A stretch of DNA of 64,000 nt from Chimonanthus salicifolius (taxonomy: Eukaryota; Streptophyta; Magnoliopsida; Laurales; Calycanthaceae), in contig CM023539.1 in NCBI GenBank assembly GCA_013350335.1, positions 25,971,043 through 26,035,042 of the forward strand. Direction: 5' to 3'. Position 1 is the first letter of the stretch; each line of letters opens with the position of its first letter. Both the position numbers and the translations under genes were made by a program. Of the stretch, positions 55,501 through 64,000 are shown one piece after another. The notes under the pieces are model-generated. The model had not been told where the DNA came from. It saw only the letters and a list, made by a program, of their open reading frames with translations, and made no database searches.

Positions 55501-56635
55501 AGACATTCGAAAAATTTGTTAGCAGACACTCGATTTCAAATTTTAGGATGAAATTACCATTTTGCCCTTCTATATTTTATTATTCGAATGATTCTTCAGT
55601 TCATTTTTGAGCTCCTTCGGACGATTTGACTACACAGTTGAATCGTTCGAAGGATCAGTTTTATCCTTCGAACGAATGGGCTGTTGCAATAATGCATTAC
55701 ATAAATAATAAAATCTCCTTTAAAATTTTAAAATTATTTTTTAAGCACTATATATTTTTAAAATTTCTCAAATTGAATATCCGGACTAATTACGATAGTC
55801 TGATAAAAATACTTTAAGAATTCAAGGTCTTTTGACACTCCCAAATGTTTAAAACACAGTATTTTACAAATAAGGATATCCCTCGGTTGTGCCGAAAACA
55901 CATTTGAGAGTGTCAAAAGACCTTGAAGTCTTAAAGTATTTTTATCAGGTTATCGTAATTAGTCCGGATATTCAATTTGAGAAATTTTAGAAATACACAG
56001 TACTTAAAAAATAACTTTAAAGTTTTAAAGAAGATTTTATTATTTAACTAATGCAGTATGTGTTACTGAAGCATCGGCAACATAGACAGTTATTTTTTAA
56101 ATACTGTGTATTTCTAAAATTTCTCAAATTGAATATCCGGACTAATTACGATAACTTGATAAAAATACTTTAAGAATTAAAGGTCTTTTTACACTCCCAA
56201 ATGCGTTTTCGGCACAGCTGAGAGATACTCTTATTTATAAAACACTGTGTTTTGAGCATTTGGGAGTGTCAAAAGACCTTGAATTTTTAAAGTATTTTTA
56301 TCAGGCTATCGTAATTAGTCTAGATATTCAATTTGAGAAATTTTGGAAATACACATTGCTTAAAAAATAACTTTAAAATTTTAAAAGAGATTTTATTATT
56401 TAAATAATGTGTTACTGTAGCAGCTCATTCGTTCGATGTATCAAACTGATTTTTAGCTCATTCGTTCGAAGTATCAAACTGATTCCTCAAACGATTCGAT
56501 GTGTAGTTAAATCGTCCGAAGGAGCCCAAAAATGATTTGAAGAATTGTTCGAACGATAAAATGTGGAAAGGCAAAATGGTAATGTAATCCGAAAATTTAA
56601 AATCGGATGTGTGATGACAAATTTTCCGAGTGTCT
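55501..56635. mobile_element. Multi-arm fold-back element
   Basis: The ends (AGACATTCGAAAAATTTG and its partner near 56618-56635) and about 500 bases inward are inverted repeats. Inside, a TTTTGACACTCCCAAATG word and an ATTCAATTTGAGAAATTT word alternate +,-,+,- in orientation (near 55765-55850, 55905-56000, 56110-56210, 56255-56345), so each half can fold on itself as well as on the other half. TTCGAACGAATG words lie in both subterminal parts (55575-55690, 56405-56560). No coding sequence. No target duplication is certain. Confidence 0.75.
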
Positions 56636-57280
56636 TGTATGGAGCGCCGCATGAAATGATGAGCATTGACTCAATGGTCCATGTTGCCACATGAGGGACG
56701 GTTTCTTTTGGTTTGGAAGATCCGGTTAAGAAGGCCTAATGAGTTTTATAGGGAGGGCCCATTCTCAGTTAGTTATCCTTCATACAATCATCATGGATTG
56801 GCTGACTCATCACAATCACAATTTGACAATGTTTTCGTCCGTGTTTTGATCCATGATATCTTAAGAAAGAATCGTTCATTTAAAGCAAGTCCACTTTGCT
56901 TCTTTTTTCCATAAATAGACTCATACAGATCTCTTTCCGAGAAGCAGTGAACTCGAAAGCTCATTTGGTCTCATTCGCTCACACACAATATACATTTCAA
57001 AATCGCATTCTTATCAAAGAGAGAACAAGAAAAACAAAAATCTTTTTACTCGAACAATAAGCCTTTAGTTAAAAAAATCTCCTTTATATAATAATTCAAC
57101 CTATTGCTCTAGATCCCCAATCACTTTACTAAGGAAAAGAAAAAGAATCAAAAGGATCAAACTGCATACTCATTATTTAGATGTGAATCATATAACACCA
57201 AAAGTTGTGGTATTTTATGGACCTAACCTAGGTCACATTCCTCACGACATAAAATTGAAAGATCCCAGCCTTCCTCTGTA
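56636..57280. other. Non-coding, possible LTR promoter remnant
   Basis: CATAAATAG at about 56911 is followed by a short leader-like stretch. No gene or second copy is seen. Confidence 0.25.
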
Positions 57281-57284
57281 AAGT

Positions 57285-57680
57285 GAAAATGAACATGGCC
57301 AAAGCATATAAGAAAAGATTGGTGTAGTCACTCATATGGTATCAATAGGAACTGTTATGTTTCCAATTTGTAAGTCCCCTATTATAAGTTCTCATTGATC
57401 ACGATCTATAGAAACCAAGCTATCTACAACTTTTAACCCTATTTGCATAGGTTCATGCACAAATTTACGTTCAATAATTCATCTTCGTTTGTCATCTCTT
57501 AAAGCCCCTCTTCTATCAATGGGTACTCCCAATGCATCGACCACACGGCCGTAACATGATTTTTTCTGAAGGAACATCCACCATAGATCTAATGCACTTG
57601 ACAAAATCTTCTTTAATAGTGTATCCTAACCATTGTCACAAATCTTGTTCTCGGGATATTAACGGCAATTGTTAATAGCG
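57285..57680 (-). pseudogene. atp1: Mitochondrial atp1 fragment in nuclear DNA (NUMT)
   Basis: Minus-strand reading gives GRVVDALGVPIDRRGALRD, then IIERKFVHEPMQIGLKVVDS, then ELIIGDLQIGN. These match the nucleotide-binding domain of ATP synthase F1 alpha, and the wording (GRVVDALGVP) fits the mitochondrial rather than the plastid gene. The P-loop GDRQTGKT has become GDLQIGNI. About ten residues before IIERK are deleted, stops replace sense codons, and a frameshift lies just before GRVVDA. Heavily decayed, so an old transfer. Confidence 0.75.
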
Positions 57681-57689
57681 AGATATTTT

Positions 57690-60600
57690 TAAATTCTCAA
57701 GTTTTAATCTGAAATTTAACGGGAAAATCTCACGAAAATATAATATTTAAAAAATAATAAAACTAAATATAATAAATAAATAATATGGCCGGAGTCTGAA
57801 AATATAAATGATATTTCAGAAATAAAAAATGTATATTTAGCCCAAGCATTTTTAACGGGAATTTAACAGTAAAATCTTGAGATTTTAATGGGAATTTACC
57901 GTTAAAAACGGTAGACGGAATAAACTCAAGTTTTTAATGTCCAAAAGTTATTTTACTGATATTTTCATAATAAAAATGAAAATATCAGAGAAATTTATTA
58001 TATTGATCCTAACTACCAAAACTGAAGATGTATTCTCTGCTCCACCAGCTAGCTAGAATTGTGCCCTAGCTTTACCTAATACTGAGTCAATAGGACTTAT
58101 TTCACTACCATAAAAGTAGAAGTTTACTACTGCTTCTCGCAACTGGCCTAATTAAAACTAGAAGTCTTTCACAGAGAAATAAGCCAACATTCTCTTTTCA
58201 AAGTGCTCATCACCTGTAACCAAACTAATGGTATGAATTCTACGTTCCACATGTAATTGCTAAACTACACACAGAGAACCATCAAAGAAGCAGCTAGATA
58301 TTACGCAAAAAATGCTTCAAAACCAAAGGACAGAACGAATCTCCTCGCGAGAAACAGGACTTAACCATTCCAAGGTATGTGACTAAGATTTTCTATTTCC
58401 TTATTTTTTTGGTGAAATCAAAGCAAAGATTTACAACCTTCATATCTGTTAAGTCCTCCTCTCTGCTCTTTTTTATAAGTTGATGACAAAATATCATTTA
58501 GCCCTTACAAATTAGTATTGCATGTGGGAGAATTTCTACCCAAGTATAGAATTACTAAAATAAAACAAATGATATGAAAAAATTGTTGTATGACATCTGC
58601 GATGAATAAGCCCAAATGACAACAAATCCAATCACTCAAACCAACCTACACGTTCAACAAATATGTGGAGATTGAAAATGAGATGTCAAACCTACCATAC
58701 ATTTCTTTCTTACTTTGGTGTACCAATAATTAACCAGCTATATAAGTCCCATCACATGTATTATTACTCCAGCCAAAAAAGGAGAAACAAAAAATTTTAA
58801 AGTTTCCACCATTCCTTGCTTGTAAGATCCAAACTGTCCACATATTTTAAAAAAAAAATCCAAACTCTCCACCATTTTAAGTTTCTTAGGCCACAAAACA
58901 CAATCAAAGCACCAAGGGGTCATAGAGCCTAAGGTGCAAGGCACACATCTGTGAATAAGTACAATGCTACTCATCCAAAGGACCATAATATATTTCCCAT
59001 ATATAAATGTTTTTTATACATGCACAACTAATTAAATATTGTTAGACATTACTTTATGTTAACTATAATATTTACTAGCTATTAAAGAACTTCAAAAAAA
59101 AAGATTTATTACCAAAGACATTTCCAAAAGAATGAGGCTTTATTTTATTAAGGTGAGCCTGATTGAGAGCTAGGTGAGTTACAAAAAGGGTCTGGAGCCG
59201 AGGGTGGACCTAGACACACCTTTGACAAGTATCTTTGCAGGCATTTTACTACTAGACTACAAAGGATCCTGTGCTCCTCAAGAATTACCCTCAAGTTCTC
59301 AAGGCCATGTTTCCTCAAGCAGCGATAAAGGTCTACACTCAATCTTTTGTTGGCATTTTGTTTTCAGCCCAATACAACAATATCAAAGGTTTGAGATACT
59401 AAAAAAAGGGTGACAGGAAAAATAGTCAGTGTGGCCATTTCCATGGGTTCAACTAAAGTTTTCACAAAAACACACAAGTTCAACATGTAAGTTTGGTCTA
59501 GGAAGTCAAGGGATTGAGTTTGTGATTTGCAAGGCATTGCTTCTTGTTCTTCAAAAGATGGATTTGGTGAAAAAGATAATTATAGAAGCGCTTGATTAGA
59601 ACTCAGAGATCACGTGGCCAACCATGCAAGTAGATTGTGATGGTTCTAATAGGGGGTCAGAGTTACACAAGTCATGACTGGGTTTAGGAATTCACTGTTC
59701 AACAAAGTATGAGTATAATTCGCTTCCATCTTAAAAATATAATTAAAATTCAGCAGTGCAAAAAAGAATGCCAAAAAAATGAAAAAGGGTATGCATGGAT
59801 AGTATATGGAGTCACTTGAAAATACAAACATAAATTCGGGTATATATCTACATGAGAATAATAGAGTTAATACTCAAATGAGAATAATAATCTCTCCCTA
59901 ACAGGAAAAGGTACTATTACCAGTTAGGAATGTGTATCAGAATTTTAAAATATATTGGTTTACAAACACAATCAATTCATGTCAACTAAATCCACTAATA
60001 ATCCCAGTAGGGAAAAAATTGGTGAAAGATACTTTAGCTCCATGACTCACTACAGTTCAATTAAGAACTCAAACAAACATAGTGTACAGGAAATACATCG
60101 CATATTCGTATTAGTAGTTTGTTCTTGTTGTGACTTTTGTAGAGGGTAGGGTTAATCATGTACCGGCTGGCCATTGAACAAAGCCAAGTCTATAGTGGTT
60201 TTGGTGTATCACAGTGACCAAACAGTGGGTAGATGGAGAAGGCAGTCTCAAAATATTACCTGTTGCAATGCCTTAGATTATTCAGTACTTTCCAGATTTT
60301 AAAATAAGAAGACAATCAACAAAAATGAGAAGGGGACGAAGAGGAGAGGACTCTAGCAAGTACAGCACTCTGAATGTGAAAAAGGACCACTAGAAACCGC
60401 TGGATAATAAAAGTGGGGCTCTTATTGTGTGGTAGCCTGAATGTGGAAGAGGGAGGGTGGTTTGCTGAAACAAGGGTGCAAGACTGGCAAAATATTTTCC
60501 CTGGGTTCTTACATTCGACAACTTTTTTCTCTGCCAAATTTTGATAAGTTCATATTAAATGGATACAATATGGAATACATCAGAAACATGCTTATACATC

Positions 60601-61158
60601 CTTATATTTGGAAAAATACAGGAAAATGGCATTTTTTTATTAGATGTTCATGATGTGTATAATACATGTACAGAACATGAATTTGCTAACTATGGTTTAG
60701 GTGTAGTGGGGACTAGGCAAGGGATGATTTTCTGAGTATGGGGTAATTTGGGGGCTTCCTTGTATTATTCCAAACTTCTCAAGTACATCGCATAATGTTC
60801 TTCAGTATATAATTGGCTACACTCTACAATTGGCTATTTCAATTCAATTTAAAGCCCAAGCATCCTTGTCACAGTCGTCTACTGCAATGTGCCAAATGTA
60901 GTTGTACACTCTAATGGACTGATATAAACACCTATTTCTAACTGAGCAGTAACTGAATAAACCACTAAGAGACACCATATGCATAACAACCTGTAATGTG
61001 CAGCCCAAGCATACCACCAGGTTAGAACATTATTTTCAATGATAAAGAACCATAAACCCATGGGTCTCAATACGATCAATTGATCCTATGTACATGGCCC
61101 GCTAAAACATCAATGGTGAAATGACTGAACTTCATCAGTCCATGTAAGAAAACACAAA
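57690..61158. other. Intergenic sequence without a recognised gene
   Basis: 57690-58010 is very AT-rich. 58010-58300 has a partly open minus-strand reading (for example LREAVVNFYFYGSE, GKARAQF) that I cannot place; an organelle origin next to the atp1 fragment is possible but unproven. 58300-61158 has only short open frames. An exon-like stretch on the minus strand near 60880-61000 follows an AG acceptor but matches nothing I know. Confidence 0.4.
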
Positions 61159-61169
61159 CCATTAGATGT

Positions 61170-62685
61170 TTTTTTTGAAACGTTAATGACTTAATTCATT
61201 AAAAAACAAATAGAGAGTACAATAGGTGGATCCAAGTATAGGAGAGACATACCTAGAACCAAGAAAGAGAAACAGGAAAAACAGGAAAAAAGAAATAGTA
61301 AAAAGATACAACAATATGACCCTCCCAACACAAGATACACTGAGGAAACCCTACTCCCCTAACTCCCAAGGCTGATGTGATGAAAAGATTTCCATAGATG
61401 GTCTCTGTTTATGTACATCAACTGTCGCCAAGAAGTCCGTTGCATTGCTTGCCTGATTGAGGCGTGTAAATGAAAGTGATACCTCCCACCCTACATAACC
61501 TCCAAATGTCCCTAGCAATACATACCAACCTCCACGGGGGGAATTCCTTATTACTAGCCCAAGAGATGGCATTAGTCGAGTCCCCTTCGATAATGAAGTT
61601 CGCACTCCTTAACCTAGACCAAACCTGGAGTGCTCTCCTGATTCCTCTCAGTTCTGCCTCATTTGACTCCATTATCCCTAATGGTTCGGAAAAAACTACC
61701 AACATCCTACCCCTATCATCATGTAAGACTCCAACTATTCCTACCAGCCCGAGTTTACCCCTTGCTGCCCATCTACATTGAATTTACACGATCCTAGGGG
61801 AGGCACTATCCACTCAACCTTACGCGTCGTGGCCCTTCCAACCCCTTTCATGCATCGTTCCCAAGACAAATAGAAATCCTCAGGTGCTAAACTCGTAAAC
61901 TCCTTACACACAGACAACTAACCTATCACCTTCCATTTCGCCCTCTCAAACACCTCTCTAGGTGTCCCCCTCTTCCCCTCAAAAATCCACCCGTTGTGCT
62001 CCCCCCATATTGCCCACGAGACTGCAAACGACACCAATTTCCATACCACCTTATGTCTACCTCTAAAAGACCCCCCATCCAAGCTACAATTAAATCCTCC
62101 GCTCCACTACTTATAACCCACGAGCAACCAAACAACCTCAAGAAGGGTACCATACAACCCACATGAACCGGCACTTACATAACAAGTGGTCCACCGTCTC
62201 CTCATCGTCTTCGCATAATGGACATGCTGTTGGAGCCTCCTTAGAAAGAACGCCTCTTCTCCTAAGATTGTGCCTCACAAGGATCCTATTTTTCAAGGCC
62301 GTCCACATAAAAAACTGGATTCTAGGGGGAACCTTATTGTTCCAGGTAAGATTGCATACAGGAAATGTACTCGGATTTGCTCATATGCTGACCTCAGAAC
62401 TGATTTGACCGAGAAGAACGCCAACGGCTCCATGGACCAAATCCACTTGTCTACATCCTCAATCCACAATTTGGTGTCTCTTAGGATTCCTAACAAGGCT
62501 TAGTGGATAACTTCTTCAAAATCCCGCAAGGTTCTTCTGAAAGAGATGAACCACTGTGGTATATCATTGACCTCACTATAGCAATCATCGATCAGTGCTT
62601 CACGATTTTGAGCCTCTCTAAACAATCTAGGAAATACTTTCATTAGTGGTCTCTCCCCCACCCAAATGTCTTTCCAAAACAACAC
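61170..62685 (-). mobile_element. 5'-truncated LINE with 11-bp target duplication
   Basis: CCATTAGATGT stands at 61159-61169 and again at 62686-62696. The plus-strand T-run at 61170-61176 is the poly-A tail. In element order the remnants are FWKDIWVGERPL (62685-62500), WIWSMEPLAFFSVKS (62496 onwards), a zf-RVT segment with CPLCEDDEETVDHLL near 62230, and an RNase H part (61705-61418, SNEAELRGIRRALQVW and IEGDSTNAISW). Upstream reverse transcriptase and endonuclease are absent. Confidence 0.88.
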
Positions 62686-62699
62686 CCATTAGATGTGAC

Positions 62700-63015
62700 A
62701 TACATATTGAATAGATAAATTAAACTTTTGAATTTCTAAGATGAGTGTTTTTGGATTGGATTCTAGGGCACACAATAACAAAGTGGCAACGGCTCAATTT
62801 TACCAAGTCATTCAACACATAAGTTGTCGTCAAGCTCACTATGGAATATAAATTGTAACCTTTCATTCCACAAGCTAAGAAGATAAAAGTGAATAACATT
62901 TCAACAAACCACCAAGATGAATGGGAATAAAATGATGTGATTATAGAGAAACAAGTAGAAATTACTTAATAAAATGTCCTAACAAAGCTCGAATTAAGAT
63001 TGGAGAGGATGGATG
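62700..63015. other. Intergenic, no recognised feature
   Basis: AT-rich spacer between two LINE insertions. Confidence 0.5.
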
Positions 63016-63030
63016 GGCATAAAAAGTCAA

Positions 63031-63434
63031 TGTTTTTTTTTCTAAAAATGGTAATTAAGATTAAATTAAAAAACACCAGAGGTGCAACAAGTACAAAAAA
63101 TATGAAAAGAAACCGATGGCCCCTTACACCAACTAAAGATGACCCCAAAAAAGGGAAAAAAAACCTAGGAAAGGCCAATGCACTCTTTCCAGGCAAGAAA
63201 AATATCAGTCATGGAATAATGTTGGAAATCTGACAGGGAAGATGCCCAGGCAGTGCATTTGGCTAGAACTTAATTACCAACACTTTGGGCGCTTTCTGTG
63301 GTATTCTGGAAAACTCTATTATTCCGCTCCCACCAGAACAAAGGGTGGTAAAGAGAGTGAGATTCCACAAAATGGCACACCTAGAGGAGGTATTAAAAAT
63401 CTTCCACACGAAGGAAAGCTGGGCTACTGAAGAA
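63031..63434 (-). mobile_element. Short LINE 3' end with 15-bp target duplication
   Basis: GGCATAAAAAGTCAA stands at 63016-63030 and 63435-63449. A T-run at 63033-63041 marks the poly-A tail. The minus-strand reading contains FWWERNNRVFQNTTES, TAWASSLSDFQHYS and DIFLAWKECIGLS, the C-terminal tail of a plant LINE ORF2, with one internal stop. Only the last 400 bases were copied. Confidence 0.85.
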
Positions 63435-63449
63435 GGCATAAAAAGTCAA

Positions 63450-64000
63450 GGTCAACACAACAAACAATGAAGCCATAGCAAATTGCACTTTGGATAGTAT
63501 TGAGGTTTTATTAGTGAATAGGACATGCCTTTGTCAATTTCTTCATACGATCCCAATGATCAATACAGATTGTCAATGATGGATAAGATGGGCCAGATAT
63601 AATAAAAATCACCCATTTTATAGGTTCCTTATGATGACTGGAATTGTTTCTTTTTTAATTAGTCTATAAAAAAATTATACGCAAGAATCATCCAACCAAA
63701 GTTGGTATAGGATGGCCTAGGCATCCGAAGTAGTAGTGGTCATGAAAGCCCTTCACATTCATAGAAACTTCCACACTAAGATGAGTGAATGCCTTCATAA
63801 GTTAAGATGGTGGAAACTCTAGAACAAGTTATTCTTGTTAAAAGTCGAAGTCATCATAATTCTCACCATCAACCCTTTGTCCAATTTATCATCACATTTA
63901 AAGCTTAAGTTCTAGAATTGGTACAATATAGTAAGATGCATGGAGTTTTGCCAATAAAGAATGCCACTGCTATAGTGCTATTGCTATTAATTTCCTTTTT
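63450..64000. other. Intergenic, no recognised feature
   Basis: I see no gene or repeat structure up to the window end. Confidence 0.5.

Noticed and set aside
58010..58300. Second organelle gene fragment, possibly psbB-like
   Set aside because: A few words (FYFYGSE, KARAQF) invite comparison but do not align well enough to name a gene.
60880..61000. Host exon on the minus strand
   Set aside because: An AG acceptor and a short open frame are present, but no family is recognised and no partner exons were found.

Overview
The window is nuclear DNA of a flowering plant with a large, transposon-rich genome. The grounds are GT-AG introns, Ty1/copia and Ty3/gypsy LTR elements primed by initiator-Met tRNA, LINE and SINE debris, a decayed terpene synthase exon and a fragment of mitochondrial atp1. 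I cannot name the species.

One intact host gene can be rebuilt by hand. It is a minus-strand, 11-exon gene (10883-38362) for a 327-residue membrane transporter of the SLC35F/DUF914 type (drug/metabolite transporter superfamily). The 984 coding bases are spread over 27.5 kb because introns 8 (10.8 kb) and 10 (9.6 kb) are full of transposons. Every junction is GT-AG and the reading frame stays open throughout.

Layout. 1-3051: 3' part of a gypsy-type LTR, interrupted by a three-LTR tandem TRIM array (1291-2305) that has a 5-bp target duplication. 3.7-7.6 kb: decayed retroelement protein. 7636-7766: near-perfect hairpin. 7.8-9.06 kb: minus-strand LTR debris. 9.16-9.56 kb: SINE abutting a terpene synthase exon. 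10883-38362: transporter gene. Its intron 10 holds a complete but mutated copia element (11765-17004) and a decayed second one. Its intron 8 holds a MITE inside a SINE, a non-autonomous LTR element (22292-29408) carrying a nested gypsy solo LTR (23981-27182), and a LINE. Its intron 1 holds a small TRIM. 38.9-39.6 kb: long inverted repeat upstream of the gene. 42.2-46.5 kb: hAT-like MITE, FAR1/MULE-like fragment, gag-like plant transposon protein, and a dense ATTCGAATGA array. 47-55.5 kb: tandemly duplicated unknown gene fragment, split by a LINE that is itself split from its target by a gypsy solo LTR (50324-53904). 55.5-56.6 kb: multi-arm fold-back element. 57.3-57.7 kb: atp1 fragment. 61-63.5 kb: two 5'-truncated LINEs with clear target duplications.

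The most unusual theme is that at least nine separate places, mostly inside LTRs or fold-back elements, carry arrays of short TCGA-centred palindromes. The clearest is eight hairpin units at a steady 71-73 bp spacing inside the solo LTR at 25175-25715.
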